A stretch of DNA of 64,000 nucleotides from Sulfurospirillum arsenophilum NBRC 109478 (GCF_000813345.1 NZ_BBQF01000002.1:372001-436000); one strand, 5' to 3'; shown: positions 55,737 to 64,000, counted from the stretch's first letter. Numbers and translations are program-made. The notes: generated by a model not told the origin, from the letters alone.

Positions 55737-56081
55737 ACCTACTATGAACGATCAAAAAACTCACCCATTTAGACCCACTATGAAAAGCACCTACATACAT
55801 TGTATTGTTCATGTTTTATAGAATATTTTCTGGCCTCCCATAACCTGCGTATTTTTTGTTGTCTTAACTCTCACTGAAGATTATATACTAGAAACATAGC
55901 ATGAATATAGCAACAGGAATGATTGTAAATACGCATTATTTTAAACTTAGGTTTATGAGTAAATAAGTAATATTTTTACATGTAAAGCAGTATCTTTTAC
56001 AACTTTATACCTCAAAGCAACTTTGTTGCAAGTTGATATTTGGTATCTTGGTTCTTATCTCAAAGGAGAGGAATACGTTTT

Positions 56082-57971
56082 GTGAAAACATACAATTATT
56101 GTTATGAAACAGGTCAACTGCAAAATAATATAGATTTTTCATTATTTGAACAGGAAAAGAATGTTTTAGTACAAATCTTTTGCGGTCAAAATAAAGATGT
56201 ATTATCTTATCTTACTGAAATTATCTTGCGCTATATTCCAAATGCTATTTGTATAGGGACAACAACGGATGGAGAAATCTATGGTGATTCTATTTCTACC
56301 CTACGAAGCATTATCTCCATTAGCATCTTTGAGCATACCTTCATCAAAACAGCCTATGTACAAGATAAAAATTCGTTTCAATGTGGTGTAAAACTAGCAT
56401 CTGACTTAATCACTCCAAATACAAAGCTACTCATTCTCTTTTCAGATGGCACAAAGATGAATGCAGAAGAATTCCTTCACGGTGTGGAATCATTCGATGC
56501 TACTGTGCCTATTTGTGGGGGTATGGCAGGCGACAATGGTAAGTTTGAGCAAACCTATATCTCATCACAAAACACCATTTTAGGAGAAGGTGTGGTGGGA
56601 GTTTCATTAAATTCTGATATTTTGAAAGTAGCAACGGATTATAAATTTGATTGGAAACCTGTGGGGCTTAAACATACCATTACAAAGGTAAACAACAATA
56701 GAGTCTATAAAATAGATAGGATGAAAGCGTCCTACTTTTACGATAAATACCTCGGTAGCAATTTCTCGCGAACGGAATTTCCCCTCATTCTTGAAAAAAA
56801 TGGCGTTATTATGGCTAGGGCGGTCATTGGAAAACATGAAGACGGTAGTTTGAGTTTCAGTGGTAACTTGGAGGAAGGAGATCAAGTGAGGATTGGCTTT
56901 GGCGATGCCGAATCTTTAATGAAAGACCCTATAGAAGTTTTAAAAAACTTACACTCAATTGACATCGAAACATTTTATATCTTCTCCTGTATGGCGCGAA
57001 GACGGTTTATGCCATTTTTAATCAAGCTTGGCATCGGTTCTTTTTCTAAAACAGCCCCATGTTCAGGGTTCTTTACCTATTCAGAATTTTACCACCACAA
57101 TGGACACAACAAACTTCTTAACCAAACCCTTACGGTTGTCGCATTAAGTGAATCTTCCAAAACAGGTTCTGCTTTAGCTGTTTCCAACAAAGAAGAGACG
57201 AAAAAAAACACCTCTTATTCTAAAACGATAGAATCTTTAACCCATTTAATTGAACAAAGCGCTCGTGACTATGACAAACAGTCTAAACGCCTTGAAAAGC
57301 AGATGAACTATTCTGATGCTCTGTTAACTTCGCATAAACAGTTTTTGCGCTACACCGTTCATGAGATGAACACACCTCTAAGTGTTATTATGAATAACAT
57401 TGAACTGTATGAGATGGAATTTGGGAAAAATAATTATTTGGAAAATATCGAAGTTGCCGTTAAAAGCATTTTTTCAATGTACGATGATTTGAGTTATTTG
57501 GTAAAAAAAGATCATATAACCTATTTAAATCAACGCATTGACTTGGTCGATTATATTCGCAGTCGCATCGACTTTTTTGCGCAAGTGGCAAATAAAGCCA
57601 AATCTATGTTTATTTTTGAAACCAATTCCGACAAAATTGATATCTTTTTTAATGAAACAAAATTACAACGCATCATCGATAATAACATTACCAACGCTAT
57701 TAAATATACCTTTGAAAATGAGAAGATAGTTGTTTCACTCTTTAAAGAAGATGATAGCTGTTGTTTTAGCATCGCATCGCATTCACGAAGAATTCAAGAC
57801 CCTGAAAAGATTTTTGAAGAGTATTACCGCGAAGAACTTGCACAAGATGGCTTTGGACTAGGACTCAATCTCGTTAAAAGAATTTGTAAGGAAGAAAACG
57901 TGAAAATCACACTGCATTCAGATGAATCTATAACATCCTTTTCATATCAATTTAAAATCGAGAACGCATGA
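56082..57971 (+). CDS. FIST-domain sensor histidine kinase
   Basis: A 629-residue soluble kinase with no membrane segment. The N-terminal FIST module (about 20-205, with IGTTTDGEIYG and CGGMAGDNG) and FIST_C (about 210-360, ending near CSGFFTYSEF) are a sensor thought to bind small ligands such as amino acids. A coiled-coil precedes a HisKA-type dimerisation helix with HEMNTPLSVI and a HATPase domain (N box DNNITNAIKY, G box GFGLGLNLV). GTG at 56082 has AAGGAG/AGGAA upstream; an upstream frame to 56040 is rejected. It overlaps its regulator by four bases and is divergent from mop, which it may control. Confidence 0.9.
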   Translation: MKTYNYCYETGQLQNNIDFSLFEQEKNVLVQIFCGQNKDVLSYLTEIILRYIPNAICIGTTTDGEIYGDSISTLRSIISISIFEHTFIKTAYVQDKNSFQCGVKLASDLITPNTKLLILFSDGTKMNAEEFLHGVESFDATVPICGGMAGDNGKFEQTYISSQNTILGEGVVGVSLNSDILKVATDYKFDWKPVGLKHTITKVNNNRVYKIDRMKASYFYDKYLGSNFSRTEFPLILEKNGVIMARAVIGKHEDGSLSFSGNLEEGDQVRIGFGDAESLMKDPIEVLKNLHSIDIETFYIFSCMARRRFMPFLIKLGIGSFSKTAPCSGFFTYSEFYHHNGHNKLLNQTLTVVALSESSKTGSALAVSNKEETKKNTSYSKTIESLTHLIEQSARDYDKQSKRLEKQMNYSDALLTSHKQFLRYTVHEMNTPLSVIMNNIELYEMEFGKNNYLENIEVAVKSIFSMYDDLSYLVKKDHITYLNQRIDLVDYIRSRIDFFAQVANKAKSMFIFETNSDKIDIFFNETKLQRIIDNNITNAIKYTFENEKIVVSLFKEDDSCCFSIASHSRRIQDPEKIFEEYYREELAQDGFGLGLNLVKRICKEENVKITLHSDESITSFSYQFKIENA

Positions 57972-58636
57972 AAATCTTACTTTTAGAAGACGACATCCTC
58001 CTCAATGAATCTATCACAAAATACCTCACAACCGTTGGTCATGCCATTACTTCCGTAAGAGATGGCAATATCTGCTTAGAAATTTTAGAAAAAGAAAAAT
58101 TTGATCTACTTGTTTTTGATATCAATGTTCCCAACATCGATGGATTGAGCATTTTAGAAACATTGCACAGCCAAAAAAAAATAATTCCGATTATTTTTAT
58201 CTCTACACTCATTGACATCGAAGATATCTCAAGAGCGTTTGAGCTTGGCTGTTATGATTATTTGAAAAAACCTTTTCATTTAAAAGAGCTCAACCTAAGA
58301 ATCGACAGAATTTCAAAAACCGCTAAAAAAGAGTTGCATCACAAAAGGCTCTCTCCTTCTTATAGTTTTGATTGCGACACTATGACGCTTTATTTTCATG
58401 AAGAACCGCAAGTTTTATCCAAGCGTCAACTTCAGATTATTCAATTTCTCGCACATAACCGAGGCTTTGTCTGTAGCTACGATAGGTTTAGAGAATGCGT
58501 ATGGAATGATTTTGATATGGACGTCGACGAAGCTACCATCCGAACAGAAGTCAATCGCTTAAAAAATCATTTGAAAGAAGATTTTATCGTCAATATTAGA
58601 GGTGTAGGCTATATCGTAAAAACGCCTTCGCTGTAA
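57968..58636 (+). CDS. OmpR-family response regulator paired with the FIST kinase
   Basis: A 222-residue regulator. The receiver has LLEDDILL, the phospho-acceptor in LLVFDINVPNIDG and the lysine in YLKKPFHLKEL. The C-terminal winged helix (Trans_reg_C) contains LSKRQLQIIQFLAHN and VRTEVNRLKNHL-like and RGVGYIVKT. It is co-translated with the kinase. Likely target by position: the mop promoter region or its own. Confidence 0.93.
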   Translation: MKILLLEDDILLNESITKYLTTVGHAITSVRDGNICLEILEKEKFDLLVFDINVPNIDGLSILETLHSQKKIIPIIFISTLIDIEDISRAFELGCYDYLKKPFHLKELNLRIDRISKTAKKELHHKRLSPSYSFDCDTMTLYFHEEPQVLSKRQLQIIQFLAHNRGFVCSYDRFRECVWNDFDMDVDEATIRTEVNRLKNHLKEDFIVNIRGVGYIVKTPSL

Positions 58637-58707
58637 CATAGTCTATATTTTACATGTAAAGATTTTACGTAGCATAACGTTAAAAATTTAGCTCCAAACC
58701 TTTTCTT

Positions 58708-59145
58708 TTATACACCAATGTCTTCATTCCAAAGCTCAGGGTTTTTTTCTATAAAAACTTCCATCAGTTGACGGCATTTAGGGTTGTTGAGCACTTCAAC
58801 TTCAACGCCTCTTGACCTAACGTACTCTTCTGGTCCACAAAACGTCTGGTTTTCGCCGATAACAACTTTGGGTATGCCATAAAGCAAAATGGCACCACTG
58901 CACATATCGCAAGGCGATAATGTAGAATAAAGCGTTGCTCTACGATAATCAGCGGCACTAAGACGTCCAGCATTTTCCAAACAGTCCATTTCCGCATGCA
59001 ATACAGCACTTCCTTTTTGAACTCTTTGGTTGTGACCACGTCCTACGATTTTACCGTCTATCACAAGAACAGAACCAATAGGTATACCGCCATCATCCAA
59101 ACCTTTTTGGGCTTCCTCTATGGCTGCTTCTAAAAATTTATCCAT
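58708..59145 (-). CDS. Cytosine deaminase, yeast FCY1-like
   Basis: A 145-residue zinc deaminase. HAE at 50-52 and PCDMC (C79, C82) are the zinc and proton-shuttle residues. The blocks GRGHNQRVQKGSAVLHAE, LYSTLSPCDMCSGAILLYGIP and the C-terminal EDIG resemble the fungal FCY1 cytosine deaminase more than bacterial TadA or guanine deaminases. Likely reaction: cytosine to uracil plus ammonia in pyrimidine salvage. It could instead act on another nucleobase. ATG has AAAAGGG upstream. Confidence 0.8.
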   Translation of the reverse strand: MDKFLEAAIEEAQKGLDDGGIPIGSVLVIDGKIVGRGHNQRVQKGSAVLHAEMDCLENAGRLSAADYRRATLYSTLSPCDMCSGAILLYGIPKVVIGENQTFCGPEEYVRSRGVEVEVLNNPKCRQLMEVFIEKNPELWNEDIGV

Positions 59146-59199
59146 AATTTTTCCCTTTTAGTTATCCTAGATTACTTGATATGACTATCGCTTCTATAT

Positions 59200-59766
59200 T
59201 TATATTTCATCATCAATAATCATATTATCAATAATAGTTTTACCTATTTTCCAATCTTCTTCCCAAGAATGCACAGGTGCTTCAAAAAATACAATATATA
59301 AAATATCTTTTTTATCATTAGCAAGAAGGATATGAAACATCACAGCTATATCATCTCTCGAATCAAATTGATAAATTGTGAAATCCCCATTTAGGTAAGA
59401 TTGGGGTTCTTTATAAAGTTTACCATTGTGCTTTTTTATTGAAGAGAGAAAGTTAACAATAAATTTTTTTGAGTATTCAGTAGGCTTTAGTTTGCTTTTT
59501 TTACTTACATTTAGAATTGAATTGACTGATAAACCCGTCAAAAAGTTTTGATTATTTATAATTTGTTCTTTTGAAATAAACACGGCATGAACTTGGTCAT
59601 TTTTTTCAATTTGTAAAAACCAATCATTTGGTAATAAAAAATTTGTTTCCTTAGGTCCACAATTAGACCATTTAAAACCATTAGGAGCTGGATGATCTAT
59701 TAATATAGATGAATTTGCAAAAATATTAATTGAAAATATAAAAAATAAAATTTGTAAAAGTTTCAC
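59200..59766 (-). CDS. Unrecognised AT-rich secreted protein
   Basis: A 188-residue protein starting at GTG with AAAGG upstream. A signal peptide (LLQILFFIFSINIFANSS) is clear. The rest looks globular, with motifs such as APNGFKWSNCGPKETNF, DFTIYQFDSRDDIAVMFH and SWEEDWKIGKTIIDNM, a pattern loosely like PsbP/DUF1795-type proteins but without a confident match. Composition is distinctly more AT-rich than its neighbours, consistent with lateral acquisition. Probably periplasmic. Confidence 0.6.
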   Translation of the reverse strand: MKLLQILFFIFSINIFANSSILIDHPAPNGFKWSNCGPKETNFLLPNDWFLQIEKNDQVHAVFISKEQIINNQNFLTGLSVNSILNVSKKSKLKPTEYSKKFIVNFLSSIKKHNGKLYKEPQSYLNGDFTIYQFDSRDDIAVMFHILLANDKKDILYIVFFEAPVHSWEEDWKIGKTIIDNMIIDDEI

Positions 59767-59790
59767 TGTATGCCTTTATATAATAAAATA

Positions 59791-60483
59791 TTACCCTCGC
59801 AAAAACCTCTCCACATCCCCCACTATCTCATCCACCGCCTCAGTAGCCCTTTGATGCAACACTTTGGTATAAACCCGCTCATTTATGGCGTCACTTGGCT
59901 CTAAATTATTGAGGATGGAATGTTTTACATGTAAAGCGAAATGATCCATCGCGATGACGTTTCCACTAGAGCCGATGATGACTAAAAACTGGCAATCTTC
60001 CATCGCGTCATAAAGGTGTTCGTACATGGGAGCTGGTTCGCCAAAGAAGACGATGTCGGGGCGTAGTGAACCATTACATTTACATGTAAAAGCTCTCTCT
60101 TGCTTGGTGTAGCCTATGTGATGGGTTGTGCCACACTTTTCACAGCGAAGGTGTGGTAAAAAACCATGCAAGTGCAAAATGTCCTTACACCCTGCTCTCT
60201 CGAAAAGGTCGTCCACATTTTGAGTGATGAGGGCAATGCCATTGGGGTGGTGTTCTTGTAGTTTTGCTATGGCATAGTGCGCAGCATTGGGCGTGACGGA
60301 GGAGAGTTGTTCACGTCTGGCATCGTAAAATGCTAAAGTATTTTCTCTGTTCCAACTCAAACACCCAGCCTGACAAATCTCTTCGATGCGGTACTTTTCC
60401 CACAGTCCATCCGTGTCGCGAAAAGTAGAGAGTCCACTCTCCGCACTGATGCCAGCCCCTGAGAAAATCACAACCCGTGCCAT
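59791..60483 (-). CDS. cobB: NAD-dependent protein deacylase, SIR2 family
   Basis: A 230-residue sirtuin. GAGISAESGLSTFRD, TQNVDDLFERAG, the catalytic histidine in HLHGFL and FFGEPAP are intact. Zinc cysteines are RCEKC and the CKC of FTCKCNGS; the latter comes from a full palindrome at 60079-60090. It removes acyl groups from lysines using NAD. A second palindrome (59924-59935) encodes LHVK. AAAGAGGT precedes ATG. Confidence 0.94.
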   Translation of the reverse strand: MARVVIFSGAGISAESGLSTFRDTDGLWEKYRIEEICQAGCLSWNRENTLAFYDARREQLSSVTPNAAHYAIAKLQEHHPNGIALITQNVDDLFERAGCKDILHLHGFLPHLRCEKCGTTHHIGYTKQERAFTCKCNGSLRPDIVFFGEPAPMYEHLYDAMEDCQFLVIIGSSGNVIAMDHFALHVKHSILNNLEPSDAINERVYTKVLHQRATEAVDEIVGDVERFLRG

Positions 60484-60495
60484 GGTATTACCTCT

Positions 60496-61287
60496 TTATA
60501 GTTTTGCTAAAAACGCTTTTATCGCTTCATTGCTATCGGTTGGGTTTTCAACCACACTCATGTGTGCCGCATGTTTGATAAGCACAAACTCTGCACCATG
60601 TATCTGCTCTGCCATCGCTTTCATGCGTGAAGGAGGTGTGATGGCATCGTGTTCTCCACAGAGAACGAGTGTAGGAAGTTTGATGGAAGAAAGATATTCA
60701 GTCGTGTCATTGCGTGTTAACATAGCGAGTAAACACCCTTTAACGCCGATAGAGTTAAAGGTCATAGACTTTGCGATGCGTTTTTCAAAAGCCTCTTTGT
60801 GCTCTTTTTTATACGCATCGGTATAACACTTTTTAATAAAATTTTTGGAAAACGTTGGCAAACCTTGCGCGTTGATACGTCTGATGACGTCGGAGCGTTC
60901 AAGTTTTGCATGATTGTCATCCGCATTGGAAGCCGTGTCGCATAAAATGACCGCTGAAAATTTATCTTCCATGCGCTCTAATGCACGCAAGGCAATGTAT
61001 CCACCCATCGAAAAAGCGCATACTATAGGTTTTTCACCCTCTCTGAATTCTTCAACCATCATCTCAAGATCATCGACAAATGACTCCATCGTAAACTGTC
61101 CATCGCCAACGGAAGAGCCACCAAGGCCTCGTATATCGTACGCCATGCAGTAGTAGTTATCACTAAGCGCGGCTATTTGTTCACTCCACATCGTATGGTC
61201 ATACGGAAAACCGTGTAAAAAAATGATGGGTCTATTTTTTTGATTACCTTCCAATAAGACCGCTAATCCGCCGATGGTTTTTTTCAT
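60496..61287 (-). CDS. Alpha/beta hydrolase
   Basis: A 263-residue alpha/beta-hydrolase. HGFPYDHTMW forms the oxyanion region, CAFSMGGYIAL the nucleophile elbow, CGEHDAITPP the acid and HAAHMSVVENP the histidine. Resembles esterases and BioH/RsbQ-like enzymes; the substrate is unknown. AAAGGA precedes ATG, and the gene lies 12 bases upstream of the sirtuin, likely co-transcribed with it. Confidence 0.9.
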   Translation of the reverse strand: MKKTIGGLAVLLEGNQKNRPIIFLHGFPYDHTMWSEQIAALSDNYYCMAYDIRGLGGSSVGDGQFTMESFVDDLEMMVEEFREGEKPIVCAFSMGGYIALRALERMEDKFSAVILCDTASNADDNHAKLERSDVIRRINAQGLPTFSKNFIKKCYTDAYKKEHKEAFEKRIAKSMTFNSIGVKGCLLAMLTRNDTTEYLSSIKLPTLVLCGEHDAITPPSRMKAMAEQIHGAEFVLIKHAAHMSVVENPTDSNEAIKAFLAKL

Positions 61288-61316
61288 ATTTTATCCTTTG
61301 TATAGGTCATTATACA

Positions 61317-64000
61317 TCAGACATTAAAATATAAGGCCTCCCTATGGTGCATAGCGATTGCCGTCGTGCTCTGTTCAGGATGAATTTGGAATGTTTCACT
61401 GAGTTCTATGCCAAATTCTTCAGGTTTTAAAAGGTCAAAAATGACTCGTGTATCTTCCAACGCTGGGCATGCGGGGTAACCAAAAGAGTAGCGGCATCCA
61501 TGATAACGCTTCATCTGTACATCACGTAAACTATGCCCCTCATTCTCAGCAATGCCTAAATCAAGGCGTATCTGTTTATGAACGATCTCGGCAAGCGCTT
61601 CGGCCAGTTCAACGCTCAGACCGTGCACAAAAAAGTACTCGGTAAAATTGCCCGCATCGTAAAGCTCTTTTTCATACACGGAAAACTTTGGTCCAGCACT
61701 CACGCACGTAAGTGCTAAAACATCGTGACGATCAGGAGCGATAAAATCGCTTAAAGAACGATACGGGTTTCTATTTTGACGAGGAAAGTCAAAAACTTTA
61801 ATGGCTCGATCTTTAATGGCTTCGATGCTTTCACGATTGACCTGCGCATCGCTAAAGTAGCCTTCACTCTCATCAAAAAGGTAAAGGTTGTTCTCATGCG
61901 AGCGTGCTGGGTAGTACCCATAAATGACCGTCGGCTCAAAAAGCCCTAGTCGCTCTATGTCCGCTTTCACACGCTCAAACGTTGGCCATAACACCGAATC
62001 GAGTTGTTTTTGCTTCTCTTCTTTGCTCTGTCCTTTTCCACTGTAACCCCAACGCTGTGCGAAGAGAATTTTGTGGTTGATCCACGAAAACGCCAACTCT
62101 TTAAGGTCAGTTTTAAGCACACGTCTGCCCCAAAATGGCGGTGTTGGAATGGCAATGTCACGGCTAGGCATTTTAATGCTCTTAAAAGGAGGCATCTCTT
62201 TGACTTCTTTTGTGGCTTTAACGACACTGTTTTCTGCACCTTTTCGCTTAAACGTCGTGTCATAGTTTTTTGCTTCGATGCGACCCATAGCCTCAAGACC
62301 CTCAAAGGCATCTTTGCAGTAGTAGATCGGACCATCGTAGATCGGTCGGCAAAAGTCTTCAACAAAGTTATCGGTCAGGGCTGCACCACCTAAAACAACA
62401 GGGATTTTAATGCCCATTTTCTGCATCGCTTCCAAGTTTTCTTTCATCACATTGGTGGACTTTACAAGTAGTCCGCTCATACCTATGGCATCGGCATTGT
62501 GCTCTTTCAGTGCCTCTAAAAACTGCTCTAAATCAGCTTTGATGCCGATGTTGATGACCTTAAATCCGTTGTTACTTAAAATAATGTCAACCAAGTTTTT
62601 ACCAACATCATGCACGTCACCTTTTACCGTTCCGATGATAAGCGTGGTGGTCGTACTTTTCTCTGTTTTTGGCAAGTAGGGCTGTAAAAAGTCCACGGCA
62701 GCTTTCATCACTTCGGCAGATTGAAGGACGAACGGTAATTGCATCTTTCCACTACCAAATAGCTCGCCAACGACTTTCATCGCGTCTATCAAGATTTCAT
62801 TGACGATCAATTCTGCAGGTAACTCATCTTTCGCCGTTGGCAAGAGGATGAGCATGCGTTCTTTATCGCCATCGATGAGCAATGTCGCGATCTTCTCTTT
62901 AGTATTCATCGCAAGGTACGCCGCGTCACTCTCGTCTTTGTTCTCAACAACCCCTTCAAAATGGTCGATGAATTTAAAGAGCGGGTCGCCCTCTTCTCGG
63001 TGATTAAAGAGCAAGTCTTCACAGATTTTTTTATCTTCATCGCTGATTTTGTGCATCGGAAGTGTATTTTTAACATTGACAATCGCCATGCTAAGACCCG
63101 CTTCGACACAATGGTGTAAAAAGACGGAGTTTAGGTACTCACGTGCATGTTTTGCCAAACCAAACGAGATATTTGAAACACCAAGCACAAAACCCACTTC
63201 GGGATGCATCGCATGAAACTCACGAATCGCTTCAATGGTTTCAATTGCCGCAGTATGATACTCAGGATCGCCACTACCCACGGTAAAAGTCAGAAGGTCA
63301 AACACCAAATCTCCTGGGTGAATGCCATGTTTTTCCGTCGCTAAGGTATAAATGCGTTCCGCAACCGCAACTTTTTGCTCTTTACTTTTTGCCATACCCA
63401 CTTCATCGATGGTCAAACAGACCAGTGCCGCACCAAAGCGTTTCGCTAAAGAACAGACTTTATCAAACTTTTCAATGCCATCTTCTAGGTTAACCGAGTT
63501 GATGATAGGCTTTCCACCAATGAGTTTAAGCGAAACCTCAAGGGCTGGAACTTGCGTGGTGTCAGGCATAAGTGGCAAGATAATCTTTTGAACATAACGC
63601 CCCATAACTTCTTTGGTATCTTTGTGCTCATCTCTTCCTGCAAAACCAACACTCACATCAATGCCATGCGCGCCACTGCGAACTTGTTGTTGCGCCACAC
63701 TCAGCGTACCATCGTAGTCTTCAGCAAGCAGTAACTCACGAAACGCTTTTGAGCCTGTAGCATTGCTTCGCTCACCAATGAGAAACGGTGCTGGGTCTTG
63801 TTTTAAAGCTCTTGTTTCAAACAACGAGGCAATGCTACGAGGCATTTCGCCTTTTGGAGCAAGGGGCTTTTTACCTTCCACACGCTTGGCAAGCTCTAGA
63901 ATGTGCTGAGGCGTTGTTCCACAACATCCTCCGAGTATGGCAACACCTGCAATTTCGGTGAATTTTTCTTGAAGTTCCGCAAATTCGCGAGGTCCCATCG
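61317..64000 (-). CDS. metH: Cobalamin-dependent methionine synthase MetH (3' part)
   Basis: The frame is open to the right edge; about 894 codons are present. The end of the homocysteine-binding domain is seen (GGCCGTTPQHILELA), then the pterin-binding domain (GERSNATGSKAF, IVNVKNTLP), the cobalamin cap (near LPFVLQSAEVMKAAV), the B12 domain with GDVHDVGKNLVDIIL, whose histidine coordinates cobalt, and the C-terminal activation domain (YGYYPARS, RYSFGYPACPALED). It methylates homocysteine using methyl-cobalamin. The start lies beyond 64000. No riboswitch can be judged from this fragment. Confidence 0.96.
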   Translation of the reverse strand, partial: MGPREFAELQEKFTEIAGVAILGGCCGTTPQHILELAKRVEGKKPLAPKGEMPRSIASLFETRALKQDPAPFLIGERSNATGSKAFRELLLAEDYDGTLSVAQQQVRSGAHGIDVSVGFAGRDEHKDTKEVMGRYVQKIILPLMPDTTQVPALEVSLKLIGGKPIINSVNLEDGIEKFDKVCSLAKRFGAALVCLTIDEVGMAKSKEQKVAVAERIYTLATEKHGIHPGDLVFDLLTFTVGSGDPEYHTAAIETIEAIREFHAMHPEVGFVLGVSNISFGLAKHAREYLNSVFLHHCVEAGLSMAIVNVKNTLPMHKISDEDKKICEDLLFNHREEGDPLFKFIDHFEGVVENKDESDAAYLAMNTKEKIATLLIDGDKERMLILLPTAKDELPAELIVNEILIDAMKVVGELFGSGKMQLPFVLQSAEVMKAAVDFLQPYLPKTEKSTTTTLIIGTVKGDVHDVGKNLVDIILSNNGFKVINIGIKADLEQFLEALKEHNADAIGMSGLLVKSTNVMKENLEAMQKMGIKIPVVLGGAALTDNFVEDFCRPIYDGPIYYCKDAFEGLEAMGRIEAKNYDTTFKRKGAENSVVKATKEVKEMPPFKSIKMPSRDIAIPTPPFWGRRVLKTDLKELAFSWINHKILFAQRWGYSGKGQSKEEKQKQLDSVLWPTFERVKADIERLGLFEPTVIYGYYPARSHENNLYLFDESEGYFSDAQVNRESIEAIKDRAIKVFDFPRQNRNPYRSLSDFIAPDRHDVLALTCVSAGPKFSVYEKELYDAGNFTEYFFVHGLSVELAEALAEIVHKQIRLDLGIAENEGHSLRDVQMKRYHGCRYSFGYPACPALEDTRVIFDLLKPEEFGIELSETFQIHPEQSTTAIAMHHREALYFNV

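Larger units (their letters stand above)
55616..56081. other. Divergent regulatory region between mop and the FIST kinase
   Basis: 466 bases without a gene. It holds two AT-rich inverted repeats near mop (separate entries), a palindrome at 55975-55986 near the kinase gene, and AAAGGAGAGGAA at the kinase start. No clear sigma-70 pair stands out. Nothing recognisable was seen in 55740-55970 apart from AT-rich sequence. Confidence 0.7.
4142..60090. repeat. Highly iterated palindrome TTTACATGTAAA, 25 core copies across the window
   Basis: Exact TTACATGTAA cores start at 4142, 4881, 8461, 15028, 17702, 18279, 18737, 21196, 22154, 22298, 22310, 25327, 28261, 31393, 36094, 39757, 41860, 44293, 44858, 46604, 49882, 55976, 58650, 59925 and 60080. 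Fifteen extend to the full 12-mer. Near matches occur at 12961, 13557, 18226, 28171 and 32086. Nineteen cores lie inside genes; six lie between genes, at 17702, 21196, 39757, 41860, 55976 and 58650. Inside genes only frames giving FTCK/LTCK or LHVK-like peptides are usable, because the third frame reads TAA. Copies were found by eye; a few may be missed. Confidence 0.9.

Noticed and set aside
4142-60090. The palindrome as a regulator operator or directional DNA-uptake sequence
   Set aside because: Nineteen of 25 copies are inside genes of unrelated function, arguing against operators. Exact self-complementarity argues against classical directional uptake sequences. A methylation or uptake role is still not excluded.
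1-64000. CRISPR arrays, tRNA or rRNA genes, insertion sequences, prophage
   Set aside because: No regularly spaced direct repeats, no cloverleaf-like segments, no transposase or integrase frames were seen in reading the window.
61317-64000. Cobalamin riboswitch linked to metH
   Set aside because: The 5' end of metH is outside the window, so its leader cannot be examined.

Overview
The window looks like a chromosome segment from a free-living campylobacterotum (Epsilonproteobacteria), most likely Sulfurospirillum or a close relative. This rests on the ppiD-like/ftsA/ftsZ gene order also found in Campylobacter, the moderately AT-rich sequence, the many chemotaxis and two-component genes, and anaerobic-type enzymes. 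The genus is an inference from gene content; no search was run.

Layout. Positions 1-3247 hold a cell-division block (end of a PpiD-like periplasmic foldase, ftsA, ftsZ). From 3.3 to 5.8 kb on the minus strand are a DUF4149 membrane protein, prmC and an M48 protease. From 6.0 to 11.6 kb are two chemoreceptors, one with a c-type heme motif and paired with a STAS protein, flanking an ABC-F ATPase. A three-gene minus-strand operon (DUF2249, heme-copper-oxidase-like membrane protein, DUF59) at 11.7-13.6 kb has an FNR/CRP-like box near -41.5. Then come purH, a DsbB/DsbA-type pair, a thioesterase, a DjlA-like co-chaperone, a PatB/MalY C-S lyase, a phosphoesterase and two tandem NlpC/P60-like lipoproteins (13.7-21.2 kb). 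Next are a LOG-family protein, a MazG-like remnant, purL, a GGDEF-EAL protein, tatBC and queA (21.2-28.6 kb). A hybrid kinase / HD-GYP regulator / periplasmic binding protein operon, a beta-CASP hydrolase, an acyl-CoA ligase and a TonB receptor fill 29-39.7 kb. A Ktr/Trk potassium uptake pair, msrB and a CNNM/CorC protein follow to 43.5 kb.

The most distinctive region is 43.7-58.6 kb. A ten-gene minus-strand cluster encodes a cytoplasmic molybdenum aldehyde oxidoreductase whose cluster ligands and catalytic Glu fall at the residue numbers I recall for Desulfovibrio gigas Mop. With it are nine accessory genes in the same order as the Desulfovibrio DVU_1551-1559 set: dicluster flavoprotein, small redox protein, methyltransferase, C-GCAxxG-C-C protein, radical SAM protein, AMP-dependent ligase, XdhC, NTP transferase-HD fusion and histidine phosphatase. 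A perfect 14-bp hairpin separates the enzyme gene from the accessory genes, and a FIST-domain kinase/regulator pair is divergently transcribed. The rest (58.7-64 kb) carries an FCY1-like cytosine deaminase, an unrecognised secreted protein, a sirtuin, an alpha/beta hydrolase and the 3' part of metH.

The whole window is also peppered with the palindrome TTTACATGTAAA. I found 25 exact copies of its 10-base core, mostly inside genes, far above chance. It behaves like a highly iterated palindrome and is the strongest unexplained signal here.
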